This document shows positions 1 through 8,507 of a stretch of 64,000 nt of DNA, in pieces. Numbering within the stretch: the stretch's first letter is position 1; each line of letters starts with the position of its first letter. Position numbers and translations under genes: made by a program. Under the pieces are notes generated by a model. The model ran no database searches and was not told the origin of the DNA. It saw only the letters and a list, made by a program, of their open reading frames with translations. This DNA is from GCA-2684655 sp045105235 (lineage in GTDB: Bacteria; Planctomycetota; UBA1135; UBA2386). The stretch lies in NCBI GenBank assembly GCA_045105235.1, contig JBGCDH010000032.1, positions 124,001-188,000 of the forward strand. Reading direction: 5' to 3'.

Positions 1-1
1 C

Positions 2-616
2 CCTTGGTTTGGCCCGGAGATCTCGCTCGCCTATTCGCTCAATCGTCAGTTTGGCGTCGATGTGTTCATCGTGAAGTACGCTGTCGGAAGCACGCGCTTG
101 CACCCAGGCACCGGCCGCGATTGGAGCCCCTCGAGCGATGGTGAGTTGCTGAAGGACTGGCGCGCGGATTACACCTATCCGGCGCGTGCCGAGATGCTCA
201 ACCTCGGCTATGCCGCGGACGAAGTTGTGCACATGGGCGTCGTGTGGGCGCAGGGTTACACCGATGGTCGAAATGGCTTTGCGCCATTTTACTTGAGCAA
301 CCTTTTTTCCCTGATCCCGGACGTCCGTTCGCATCTGCATCCGGAGTCGCCGTTCATGCTCGTGCAGTCCGTCAACCCAGCGGGCTTCCCGGGAATTGAT
401 GTTGTTCGGGCCGCGCAGTTCTTGGTTGGGACCACCCTCAGCGATTGCGCCTACTCGGCGACGGACGGCCTCAACACCGTGATCACCGCGACTGGCGGCA
501 CGGGCGTGCACCTCGACAACCGTTCGCAGCTTGGCAACGGCATCCGGATCGCCAACTCACTGCTGGCTCTCTACGCGCAGGGTAACACGCCCTACCTGCG
601 GCTCTCCGACCTGTAG
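2..616 (+). CDS. Sialate O-acetylesterase-family (SASA) hydrolase, C-terminal part
   Basis: The reading frame is open from the window edge, so the N-terminus lies upstream; 204 codons are visible. The fragment begins with FGPEISLAYSL, followed by VFIVKYAVGSTRL. This is the typical block of SGNH-fold carbohydrate esterases (SASA, Pfam PF03629), where a Gly-Pro-Glu segment precedes a strand and a conserved Gly-x-T. Near the end the run TGVHLDNRSQLGNGIRIA carries the expected catalytic His. These enzymes deacetylate sialic acids or plant and algal polysaccharides and are usually secreted; the signal peptide would be outside the window. The nucleophilic Ser is also outside the window. The gene is convergent with the next one, 14 bases apart. 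The family call is good; the substrate is unknown. Confidence 0.75.
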   Translation, partial: PWFGPEISLAYSLNRQFGVDVFIVKYAVGSTRLHPGTGRDWSPSSDGELLKDWRADYTYPARAEMLNLGYAADEVVHMGVVWAQGYTDGRNGFAPFYLSNLFSLIPDVRSHLHPESPFMLVQSVNPAGFPGIDVVRAAQFLVGTTLSDCAYSATDGLNTVITATGGTGVHLDNRSQLGNGIRIANSLLALYAQGNTPYLRLSDL

Positions 617-630
617 GCGCAGGCGAGGCG

Positions 631-1929
631 CTACAGCTGAAGTCCGATCTGCAGCGCGACCAGCGAGCCTTCATAGTCGTCACGCATGCAGGCGGCGCGG
701 AGGATCGTCAGGGCGCGTGCCTTGGCGCTCTGGCCCTGAAGCGCCATCTTGCTGCTGTCATCGAGCACGGTGTCGATGAGCTTTTGCTCGTCGTCACTGG
801 GCTTGTAGCTGTCGCCGGCCGCAATGCATGCGAGCACGAGCAGGTCGTTGCCCCAGCCCTTGGGGCTCGAAGGGGCGTTGCGTGCGGCGTAGCCCAGGAG
901 CAGGGGCGATTGCGGTGATGTCGCTGTTGTGAGAGCTTTGCTGTGTGCGGATACGCTGTGACCGAGGCGCTTGGCGAGTTCGGTCCGCAAGTTGTCTGGG
1001 CGTTCGCCGCGCAGCGAAATCAGATACTCGAAGGTGGCGCGGCTTTGCTTGCGTTGTGCGACGCGAACTGCTGGCTCACCGCGGATGGCTTGGATCGGGT
1101 TGTCGCGCAGCACCTTGAGCGCTTCTTCGGCGAGTCCGGCGTAGGCCAGGGTGTCGGCATACACGCCAAGGCTTGTGGCGTCTTTGCGGCGTTCAAACAG
1201 TGCCTTGCTGCGCCGGACGGCCGCGGCGGGTTGGCCCGCGAGAGCCTCCGCACGCGCGGCCATGGACTCGGTGCTCATCCGCATTTGCATCGGCATAGCG
1301 TCATGAGTCAGTTCGGCGAGCGCATCCTCGTATGGGCCGGCGCCAAGTAGCGCCATGCCGCGGGCTAGATGGCGGTCGGGCATCATCTTCTGCAAGTCCT
1401 TGTCGGCGATCAGTCGATCGATTTCTGCGAGCGCGCGGTCAAATCGGCAGTCGATGATGTGGGCCTGCCATGGCATGAGTCGGCAAGTCGGCGACGTGGA
1501 CCCCGCTTTGCGCGCTCGTTCGAACGCGTCGATGGCGTTGCGGGCGTGGGCGCGCATGGCCACGTCCGTCCGCGCCGTTTGGCAGGTCGCAAACTCCGCC
1601 GTGCCGAGCATCTCCAGTAGCTCGGTATTGTCTCCGAAGAGCTCCAGGCCCCGTCGAACCACGCGTCCGGCCCGCGTGGGCATCTTGGAGTGCATCAAGA
1701 ACTGCGATGCTTGACGGTATTCGGGGCTCGTCAGCTTGGTTGTCGCGTCGGTCAGTCGCGCGAGAGCAGCGTCCAGCTTCTTGACGGGCTCCGCGTCGTC
1801 GCTTTGACCGCGCGCCGCCGGCAAGAGCTTGAGCAGTTCGTCGACGGGGCTTGCCTGCGCCGAGGCGAAGCCGGTCGCCGCAAGTCCGGCGACGATGCAC
1901 GAAAGTGTAAGCTTGCAGGTCTGCGGCAT
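631..1929 (-). CDS. Secreted helical-repeat (TPR-like) protein of unknown function
   Basis: 432 residues. An N-terminal signal peptide of about 24 residues ends near FASAQASP. The rest is rich in Ala, Leu and Arg and predicted helical. Paired helices of roughly 34-residue spacing recur (for example ALAEIDRLIADKDLQ and MALLGAGPYEDALAELT), as in tetratricopeptide-type repeats. I see no catalytic motif. It is probably periplasmic and may act as a scaffold, but this rests on composition and helical pattern alone. It lies 39 bases downstream of hipA on the same strand, so read-through from the toxin operon is possible. I do not recognise the family. Confidence 0.6.
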   Translation of the reverse strand: MPQTCKLTLSCIVAGLAATGFASAQASPVDELLKLLPAARGQSDDAEPVKKLDAALARLTDATTKLTSPEYRQASQFLMHSKMPTRAGRVVRRGLELFGDNTELLEMLGTAEFATCQTARTDVAMRAHARNAIDAFERARKAGSTSPTCRLMPWQAHIIDCRFDRALAEIDRLIADKDLQKMMPDRHLARGMALLGAGPYEDALAELTHDAMPMQMRMSTESMAARAEALAGQPAAAVRRSKALFERRKDATSLGVYADTLAYAGLAEEALKVLRDNPIQAIRGEPAVRVAQRKQSRATFEYLISLRGERPDNLRTELAKRLGHSVSAHSKALTTATSPQSPLLLGYAARNAPSSPKGWGNDLLVLACIAAGDSYKPSDDEQKLIDTVLDDSSKMALQGQSAKARALTILRAACMRDDYEGSLVALQIGLQL

Positions 1930-1968
1930 GGCTTGAGCCTACTGTGCCTTTGCCGTTGCTGCTCGAAC

Positions 1969-3174
1969 CTATCCCCGCAGCCGTTCGACCCGGTAACTGC
2001 AGGCGCGCTCTAGCTTGTGCACGCGCCGCGCATCAAACGGCAGTTCACCGAGTCGCGCAATCCATCCTGCGGCGCTGGCGACGAGCTGGTCGAGCACGCG
2101 TGCTGTGGCTTTGCTCGATACGCCGCATGCCTCGCCAAGCTTCAGGAAGTCGGTGCGTCCGATGTCTTCGCGGTCCTTGCCGGCAAGGGACAGGGCCATG
2201 GTGTTGTCGCGATAGATCTGAGTGCTCGGCAGGTCGTAAGCCGGCGCGATGCGCCATTCTTGGCCGTCGTGCAGGATCGAGAAGTTCTTGCCGTGGGCGT
2301 CGCCGTTGCAGCTCAGGAATGCGAATGCGAACTGCTGCAGTAGGGTGCGCGCTGCGACGATCGGAGCGCCCGTGTTGGCGGCTAGGCCTTGGATGACCTC
2401 TTCGGTGGTCAGTCGATACTTGTCGGCGGGGTAGCGACCGAGGACTTGGCAGGCGTCTTCTTGCGCCCGCGAATGGGCGGCGGTGCGGTCGAAGCGGCGC
2501 ACCAGCAAGCCCGGTTGGCCGGTGCGGTCGTGCACGATTTTGGCGTCGGCGGTCTCGAGCCCCGAGCTGCGCGCTGCCTCGAGGAAAAACGCTTCGTTGT
2601 GGACCAGGTGGGGGAACTCTGGCGGATCGAGCTTGAGGATCCAGTCGGCTCCCGCGTGCGCGAGGGGCAGGGAAATCATGCGTCCCGAAACCTTGTCCTG
2701 TGCGCCGGCGATGGCGGCCCGGTCTTCTAGGTCCGGGCCGATGGCGCGTGCGAACAGCTCGTGAAAGTCTGCGGCGGCGAGTTCGGTGCGCGGTGTGCCG
2801 TGGGGAGTGGCGGCGGTGGGTTCCGCATGAGCGTCCGCGTCGTGCGGCAAAACCTGGACATCGCCGACGGTGTCGCTGCCGATGCTCAAGAGCAGGGATA
2901 GCTCATCATCGGCGGACGTTTTGGTGGCTTGGCGAATGGCGCTCAGTCGGCGCCCTTCTGGCAGCAGCCCGCTAAAGAACGGAGGCAGCGCGCCGCCGAC
3001 GAGGTGAAGGGGTTCTGGCTGGATCGGCAGCGTGGTGGCCACCGCTGGGCCGCGGTAGTTCGGCAGGTAGGCAAAGGCGATGCCCGTGCGGTCGCGGCGC
3101 AGCTCGGCAGCTGGCAACCCCGCCTTGTAGACGGTCGCAAGGTCGACCTCGCGGTGGTCGCGAACCTTGGTCAC
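1969..3174 (-). CDS. hipA: HipA-type serine/threonine kinase toxin
   Basis: 401 residues, the usual HipA size. The N-terminal subdomain carries the family pattern (FFSGLLPEGRRLSAIRQATK, then SDDELSLLLSIGSDTVGDVQV). The kinase domain has GAQDKVSGRM (the GAQ-x-K element), the catalytic loop NGDAHGKNFSIL with its Asp and Asn, and the metal-binding AYDLPST. HipA kinases phosphorylate a cellular target (glutamyl-tRNA synthetase in E. coli) and trigger growth arrest; the target here is unknown. The GTG start overlaps the hipB stop codon by four bases (GTGA), which indicates translational coupling with antitoxin first. All key residues look intact. Confidence 0.92.
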   Translation of the reverse strand: MTKVRDHREVDLATVYKAGLPAAELRRDRTGIAFAYLPNYRGPAVATTLPIQPEPLHLVGGALPPFFSGLLPEGRRLSAIRQATKTSADDELSLLLSIGSDTVGDVQVLPHDADAHAEPTAATPHGTPRTELAAADFHELFARAIGPDLEDRAAIAGAQDKVSGRMISLPLAHAGADWILKLDPPEFPHLVHNEAFFLEAARSSGLETADAKIVHDRTGQPGLLVRRFDRTAAHSRAQEDACQVLGRYPADKYRLTTEEVIQGLAANTGAPIVAARTLLQQFAFAFLSCNGDAHGKNFSILHDGQEWRIAPAYDLPSTQIYRDNTMALSLAGKDREDIGRTDFLKLGEACGVSSKATARVLDQLVASAAGWIARLGELPFDARRVHKLERACSYRVERLRG

Positions 3175-3449
3175 AGGCCGTCTCCCCGTTCTGGCTCCGA
3201 CGGCCCGTTTGCTTCGGTTGTATCCCGGCTGCTGGCCGTTGGAGGTTCGATGCGCAGGTCCAAGCCAAGGACGTTGAGCACGTCGAGCAACTTGTCGAGG
3301 CGGACGGTCGGTTTGCCGGCTTCGGCCGTGTGCACAAAGCGGGTCGAGCAGTTGGCAAGCTCGGCGAGCTCGACCTGTTTCAGGCCAAGCGCGAGCCGTC
3401 GGGCTCGAAGCTCGCGGGCCATGTCCTGCAAAAATGCGCGATCATGCAT
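3171..3449 (-). CDS. hipB: HipB-type antitoxin, XRE-family DNA-binding protein
   Basis: The helix-turn-helix is clear: ARELRARRLALGLKQVELAE followed by LANCSTRFVHTAEAGK and a leucine-rich dimerisation stretch. The open frame extends upstream to 3584. I chose the ATG at 3449 (92 residues, MHDRAFLQDMARE) because the extra N-terminus looks non-coding and contains repeated operator-like palindromes that would otherwise sit inside the gene; an ATG at 3422 is also possible. HipB proteins neutralise HipA and repress the operon by binding inverted repeats. The C-terminus is a short hydrophilic tail. The toxin gene overlaps it by four bases. Confidence 0.85.
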   Translation of the reverse strand: MHDRAFLQDMARELRARRLALGLKQVELAELANCSTRFVHTAEAGKPTVRLDKLLDVLNVLGLDLRIEPPTASSRDTTEANGPSEPERGDGL

Positions 3450-3570
3450 CTGGTCCGGATCATCGGCTGTTTCCCCTCGTCGGTCAAGGGGATGTGCGCG
3501 ATCGTGCATATCAATGCGGCCTGCGGGCCTCGGCTGCGGGGGAGTGGCCTGTGAATGCATGATCGTGCAT
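3435..3570. promoter_or_regulatory. Three operator-like palindromes upstream of hipB
   Basis: Three near-identical 15-mers lie at 3435-3449 (TGCGCGATCATGCAT), 3495-3509 (TGCGCGATCGTGCAT) and 3556-3570 (TGCATGATCGTGCAT), starting 60 and 61 bases apart. Each is an imperfect dyad centred on GATC, with arms of the form TGCRY and RTGCA. The first overlaps the chosen hipB start codon. Spacing near six helical turns would put the sites on one DNA face. Autorepression at several operators is known for HipB of E. coli; the sequence here differs from the E. coli operators. Binding by this HipB is an inference. Confidence 0.6.
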
Positions 3571-3590
3571 TTCACGGCCCTCAAGGCTCC

Positions 3591-5309
3591 CTACAGCGGG
3601 TGCACGCGCGCCGCGATCACCATTTGCTTACCGTCGGCGGTTGGGCTCGAGCTGAGGATCGCCCAGTTTTCGAGTTCGACCGGGCAGGAACCGCGAACCT
3701 TATGTTCGCGCACTGCGATTCGATCGATCGGCCCAATCGCCGGGTGCTGAAGGCCCAGCGTCTCGAGCCCGTTGCTGTCGATCATCACCGTCATGTTTAG
3801 GTCGAGCTGAACGTAGCGCTGGTGCATCGATGCAATGCTGGCGCGCAGCAGCAGCCCGTCCGTGACCGGGCCAACCGATGGCGTCATGCCGGAGACTCCC
3901 TGCGCGAGCACGCAGTCGTAGTCTCGCACGACTTGGCGGTGCCGCGTTGCGCTTAGCTGTACGCTGCGACTCGTTGCGATGGTGGCCAAGCACATCGTTG
4001 GAAGAGACTCGGCCAGCTTGGCCGTGCTTTCCGCGTCCGCGGCATTTGCTGGATCATATGCGATGGCACCAAAGCGCACTTCTAGCGAAAACTGCCGTGA
4101 CTCGACTGCGTCCAGCTCGCCGAGCAGCTTCGTCAATTGCTGAATCGTTTCGCCATCGGCGTCTGCGATGATGTCACCAAGGCCGAATGAGAGGTTGTTG
4201 GGCGCGTCGTCCCAAGAATCGGGGTTTACGTTTGTCATCAGGATCTCAGCTAGCCGGTCCTGATCGCACAGCGGCGGCATTCGCGTCTCTTCGGTTTCTG
4301 GAAACAACCGCGCATCTTCAAACGGTAGCCTCGGGTTCGGACCGGGGTCTGCGCCATGGACCAGGTGGCGAACCGGGAAGACTTTCAAAAGGCCTAGCTG
4401 CGTGTCCGCGGCAGGTGCGAGGCGGCGCACGCGAACCAGCATCGTGCAGCCGTTCGGCGCGCTGCTTCCGATGAGCATCGATTGACCCGGTTGCAGTCGT
4501 GCGCCGCCGTGGAACGTGACATGCCTCGCAGTAGAGAGCGGTAGGATTGCGCTCTTGGCGTCTTTCGTGGTGCGGATCTCGCGTGGATCGCTTACGGGAT
4601 CGAGCGATTGGCCGCTGCCGGCAAGCGTGACCACGAGTGCTTTGCCGCTCGTGCGTGTTGCGCGCACCACCAAGCTCTTGCCGCACGCAGCGGTTGCAAC
4701 GATTGGGTCCGGCGCCGTTGCACCGTTTGAGGCCTTGGTCCGAATCGAGCGGACGTGGTTCTTCAGATGTGTCGATTCGAGCAGCAGCTGCCGGTTGATC
4801 GTGGTTCGCCCGCGGTAGACGGGGTGCGCTCCGGCGGCCGCAATCCGTGCATCCGCTTCTTTTTCCGTGAGCACCGTGCGACGACCGTCAAGCGCTGAGG
4901 CCGTCAGCTCGTGGACCTCGAAAGCGATTGGTTCAAACACATACTGGCGCAGCTTGGTCAAGGTCGCCCGGATGGTTGTGTGTTGCTCCTTGCTGCAATA
5001 AGCCGTCAGGAACCCCGAATCTTCGGGGCGAAGCTCCACGTCCTCTTGCTCCCAGTATTCGATCGAGGTTGCCTCTTGGAGCATGGATACGAGCTCGTCT
5101 AGCTCCATCGGGCGCAAGGTGTCGTCGGACATGTCGGACGAACTGGGCAGGAAGGATGCTTCGAGCGCCGCGGCGGGTAGGGGATAAGACTCCGCACGCA
5201 CGAGGTCTCGCACATCGAAGAGGCGCGTTGTGTTTTGCGCCAAGCATGTCCCCGCGAGAGGTAGCGAGATGGTGGCAGTAAGAAGTCCAAGTGAGCGAAT
5301 CAGACGCAT
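3591..5309 (-). CDS. Secreted protein with duplicated secretin-N-domain-like modules
   Basis: 572 residues from the ATG at 5309, chosen because a clean signal peptide follows (MRLIRSLGLLTATISLPLAG, ending near CLAQ). The open frame runs further upstream but that part looks non-coding. The protein has two similar halves. Each starts with a VR-H/D-LV element (FDVRDLV near residue 31, FPVRHLV near 307), then a helix, then a short beta stretch ending in a helix and beta strand (TLTKLRQYVFEPIAFEV; LTKLLGELDAVESRQFSLEV). That alpha-beta pattern resembles the N0/N1/STN modules of secretins. No secretin barrel domain is visible. Divergent from the PhoD gene across about 190 bases. Function unknown. 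Confidence 0.6.
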   Translation of the reverse strand: MRLIRSLGLLTATISLPLAGTCLAQNTTRLFDVRDLVRAESYPLPAAALEASFLPSSSDMSDDTLRPMELDELVSMLQEATSIEYWEQEDVELRPEDSGFLTAYCSKEQHTTIRATLTKLRQYVFEPIAFEVHELTASALDGRRTVLTEKEADARIAAAGAHPVYRGRTTINRQLLLESTHLKNHVRSIRTKASNGATAPDPIVATAACGKSLVVRATRTSGKALVVTLAGSGQSLDPVSDPREIRTTKDAKSAILPLSTARHVTFHGGARLQPGQSMLIGSSAPNGCTMLVRVRRLAPAADTQLGLLKVFPVRHLVHGADPGPNPRLPFEDARLFPETEETRMPPLCDQDRLAEILMTNVNPDSWDDAPNNLSFGLGDIIADADGETIQQLTKLLGELDAVESRQFSLEVRFGAIAYDPANAADAESTAKLAESLPTMCLATIATSRSVQLSATRHRQVVRDYDCVLAQGVSGMTPSVGPVTDGLLLRASIASMHQRYVQLDLNMTVMIDSNGLETLGLQHPAIGPIDRIAVREHKVRGSCPVELENWAILSSSPTADGKQMVIAARVHPL

Positions 5310-5501
5310 TGGGGCAGCATGCGGGGTTTGGGAGAGCCGCGCCGTGGCGAGGCCGGTGAAGGACTCAAACCAAGACCGCTGCAGGCAGGCGTTGTCAGCT
5401 GAAAATCGCGTGTGCCCGGCCTTCCAGGGTTTGCCCTGGCCCAAGGCCGTGCGGAGCTGCAGCTTGCTCGCAGGCCGCCGCGCTCCGACGATTGCGAAGA
5501 C

Positions 5502-7121
5502 ATGCGCGCACCGCAACTTCTGCGACTCCGCTACTCGGGAGTGTCTTGGCTAACTTGTTTGTTGGCGGTCGGTTTGGCCGACTGGCTTCCGAGTCAGCAT
5601 GATCCCGAGCGCAACGCCGTGCAGTGTCTCGCGCGCGGGCAGCTGGATCAGGCCCGGGCAGCTTTGGCGAAGCCGGTGCGCGGGCCCGCCAAAGACACCG
5701 GCAGCGAACAGGACTTTGTCCGCATGCTGATCGCTCTGCGCGCGGGTGATCTTGCTGCGGCCGAGGCGGCTGCGGATGCTGCCTTGGCCGCTGGACTGCC
5801 GTTTGACCGTCTTCGATTGGGGCCGCGCGAGTGGCTTCGACCGCTGCAGGAGCGCGAGCGATTTGCCGTCTGGCGCGCCAAGCGCGAGCCGCTGCCGCAG
5901 CTCGTGCACGGTCCGATGGTTGGCGCAGTGACGGATCATTCCGCGCGCGTTTGGGTGCGGACCGCGCAGCCAGCGGTCGTATCCGTCACGCTCGGCCGTG
6001 ACTCCTCGGGCAAAGGAGATGAGGCCGGGGATGATGTTCGGGTGCAGGACGCGCGGTCGAGTGCGTCGACCGACTTTACGGCGGTTGTGAGCATTGCGGG
6101 GCTCGCGGCGAACCGCAGCTATCCATACAAGGTCTGGGTTGACGGCGTTCCGGCCGGCGGGGGCGTCCTGCGGACGTTTCCGACCGCTGGCAAGGCCGCG
6201 CAGTTTACGGTCGCTTTCGGGGGTGGTGCGGGTTTCGTTCCTGCATGGGAGCGCATGTGGGACGTGATCCGCAATCGTGATCCGCTCGCGATGTTGATGC
6301 TAGGCGACAACGTATATATCGATCAGCCTGAGCATGTGGAAACCCAGCGATACTGTTACTACCGCCGGCAGAGCCGGCCAGAGTGGCGTCGATTGACGGC
6401 CCAGACCTCGATGTTTGCGATCTACGACGATCACGACTTCGGCACCAACGACTGCGTGCCGGGGGAATCGATGGAGACGCCCGCCTGGAAGCGTTCGGTT
6501 TGGCAGGTCTTTTGCCAAAATTGGGTCAACCCGAGCTACGGCGGCGGCGCGGCACAGCCTGGCTGCTGGTTCGAAAGTTTGATCGGTGACGTGCAGTTCT
6601 TCTTTCTCGACGGCCGCTACTACCGCGATCGCAAGGCGCAATCGATGCTAGGGGCCGCGCAAAAGAAGTGGCTGCTCGACTGCCTGCAACAGTCCACCGC
6701 GACGTTCAAAGTGATCGCGACGCCGGTGCCAGTTACGGCGCATATCAAGCCGGGCAGCAAGGATCCGTGGGATGGCTATCCCGAAGAGCGCGAGCAAATC
6801 CTGAGCTTTGTTGCCGAGGAGGAGATCGACGGCGTCTTTTGGATCTCGGGGGACCGTCACCGCACCGATGTGCGGCGTACCGCTCGCAGCGTCGGCTACG
6901 ACGTCGTGGAGTGGACCAGCTCAAAGCTCACCAACCGGCACACCCACAAGGTCGTGCCGGGTGCGGGGCTTGTGAAAGGCTTCAATAGGCAGTGCTCCTT
7001 TGCGTTGATGCACTTTGATACGACCCAGGAGGTGCCCACCGTGCGCCTGGAGTGCGTCGCTCTCGATGGCAAGACGCAGTTCGAATCGGAACTCAAGCTA
7101 TCGGAGCTTCAGGTTCGCTGA
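5502..7121 (+). CDS. PhoD-like alkaline phosphatase/phosphodiesterase
   Basis: 539 residues from the ATG at 5502, preceded by a GAAG ribosome-binding element and followed by a hydrophobic signal or anchor segment (VSWLTCLLAVGL). Residues about 40-110 form an Ala-rich helical region like TPR repeats. Then comes the Fn3-like N-domain of PhoD (LVHGPMVGAVTDHSARVWVR) and the metallophosphatase core. Core motifs are GDNVYID (Asp269 and Asn270), YDDHDFGTND and SGDRHRTDV near the end. PhoD enzymes hydrolyse phosphate mono- or diesters in the periplasm or outside the cell with a Ca/Fe centre. The helical insert before the PhoD domain is unusual. No Pho-box was identified. Confidence 0.85.
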   Translation: MRAPQLLRLRYSGVSWLTCLLAVGLADWLPSQHDPERNAVQCLARGQLDQARAALAKPVRGPAKDTGSEQDFVRMLIALRAGDLAAAEAAADAALAAGLPFDRLRLGPREWLRPLQERERFAVWRAKREPLPQLVHGPMVGAVTDHSARVWVRTAQPAVVSVTLGRDSSGKGDEAGDDVRVQDARSSASTDFTAVVSIAGLAANRSYPYKVWVDGVPAGGGVLRTFPTAGKAAQFTVAFGGGAGFVPAWERMWDVIRNRDPLAMLMLGDNVYIDQPEHVETQRYCYYRRQSRPEWRRLTAQTSMFAIYDDHDFGTNDCVPGESMETPAWKRSVWQVFCQNWVNPSYGGGAAQPGCWFESLIGDVQFFFLDGRYYRDRKAQSMLGAAQKKWLLDCLQQSTATFKVIATPVPVTAHIKPGSKDPWDGYPEEREQILSFVAEEEIDGVFWISGDRHRTDVRRTARSVGYDVVEWTSSKLTNRHTHKVVPGAGLVKGFNRQCSFALMHFDTTQEVPTVRLECVALDGKTQFESELKLSELQVR

Positions 7122-7452
7122 CGCGAGGTGTCAGCGTGGAGAGGGCGAAAGCGTGCGTCTTGGTGCGCCGGCTGTCGTCGAAACGGATCCGAATACGCAG
7201 CACTGCGCTCGCAGCGTGTGATCGCGACAGGTCTTGCTTCTGGATGATGTTTGGTCCGATCGCTTTGCTGCCCGGACGCGCCTGGCACGACCAGGGAGAT
7301 CGTAGGATCGTGCAGCGCAAGGGCTGCAGAACACATAGATGAAGCAACTGGTATCCGCGCGCGGCGTGCCCTCTTCTGGTGGCGTGATAGAAAAATCGCC
7401 CTCGCAGAAATCGAGCCGGATCGTCGATTCGCCGAGCGGGGCTGAGAACCAT
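7122..7452. other. Gene-poor gap of 331 bases
   Basis: No gene, RNA or convincing repeat is visible between the PhoD stop and the start chosen for the CoA-transferase remnant. The frame of the downstream gene stays open back to about 7339, but those residues do not resemble the family and look non-coding. Confidence 0.5.
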
Positions 7453-8503
7453 GTGACGTCGCCCGCACCCGTCGCGGCACGCGATGCCGTGCGTTGGATT
7501 GAGTCGGGGCATCGCGTCTTCGTCCACGGTGGCGCCGCAACGCCGCAGGTCTTGCTGCAAGCGCTAGCCGACCGCGGCCCGGAACTTCGCAACGTCGAAC
7601 TTCTGTGCCTGCATACCGAGGGCAAGCAGCCGTGCTGTGACGAAGCGGTGGCCGAGAGTTTTCACATCAATGCTCTATTTCTGGGGGCGAGCACGCGCGA
7701 GGCGGCAGCGCACGGCAACGCACGATTACGTGCCGGCTTTCTTGAGCGAGATCCCGTCTCTCTTTCGCGATCGCGTTCTGCCGCTCGATGTGGCGCTTGT
7801 GCACGTGTCGCCGCCCGATTCGCATGGCTTCTGCTCGCTTGGCGTTTCGGTGGACGTGGCTCGTGCCGCGGTCGACTCTGCTCGAATCGTGATTGCGCAG
7901 GTCAATCCGAGGATGCCGCGCACGCACGGTGATGGGCTGCTGCCACTCGTCGACAAGGGCGTAATCACGGGGCGCTACAAGAGGGTTCTTCCAGGACGGC
8001 TCGCCGCTGGCTTTCTGATGGGCTCGCGCAAGCTCTACGAATTTGTCGACGACAATCCAGAAGTCGAGATGCGTGACGTGGCGTTCATCAACGATCCGCA
8101 CATCATCGCCAAGAACCCGAAGGTTGTAGCCGTCAATAGTGCCATTGAGGTCGACCTGACGGGTCAGGTATGCGCGGACTCAATTGGCACACGAATGTGG
8201 TCGGGTGTTGGCGGGCAGATGGACTTTCTGCGCGGCGCGGCGCTGTCTTCGGGCGGGAAGCCGATTATTGCGCTGCTGGCGAGGACGGGGCGGGCAGTCT
8301 CTCGGATTGTGCCTATGCTCAAGGAAGGAGCGGGCGTGGTGACGACGCGGGCGCATGTTCACTGGGTCGTGACCGAGCACGGATCCGTCAACTTGCGTGG
8401 CAAGAATCTGCGCGAGCGCGCTCGTGCACTCATTGAGATTGCGCACCCAGACGAGCGCGAAAATCTCATTAGAGCTGCGTACGCGCGGTTTGGCCGCGTC
8501 TAG
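7453..8503 (+). pseudogene. Broken acetyl-CoA hydrolase/4-hydroxybutyrate CoA-transferase-family gene
   Basis: The first part reads in frame 1 (AVRWIESGHRVFVHGGAATP ... ALFLGASTREAAAHGNA), the second in frame 2 (DYVPAFLSEIPSLFRDRVLP ... HGFCSLGVSVDVARAAVD ... QVCADSIGTRMWSGVGGQMD). Both belong to one family member, joined across an apparent extra base at about 7721-7725. A second lesion lies near 7927-7935: the conserved run QVNPRMPRTHGDG goes straight into LLPLVDKGVITG. Family proteins have about 75-80 residues there, including a GATLQ-GIGAIP segment and the HTEM block with the catalytic Glu. The product would be about 350 residues against roughly 430 and would lack its nucleophile even if the frame were repaired. 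The GTG at 7453 is the likely original start. The family call is strong; the deletion is judged from memory of the family. Confidence 0.8.
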
Positions 8504-8507
8504 CGGC

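Noticed and set aside
611..636. A hairpin CTGTAG/CTACAG at the first convergent junction
   Set aside because: Half of the stem comes from the two TAG stop codons, the remainder is only three pairs, and no T-run follows.
3450..3584. A longer HipB N-terminus starting at 3584
   Set aside because: The extra 45 codons are not protein-like and contain repeated operator-like palindromes.
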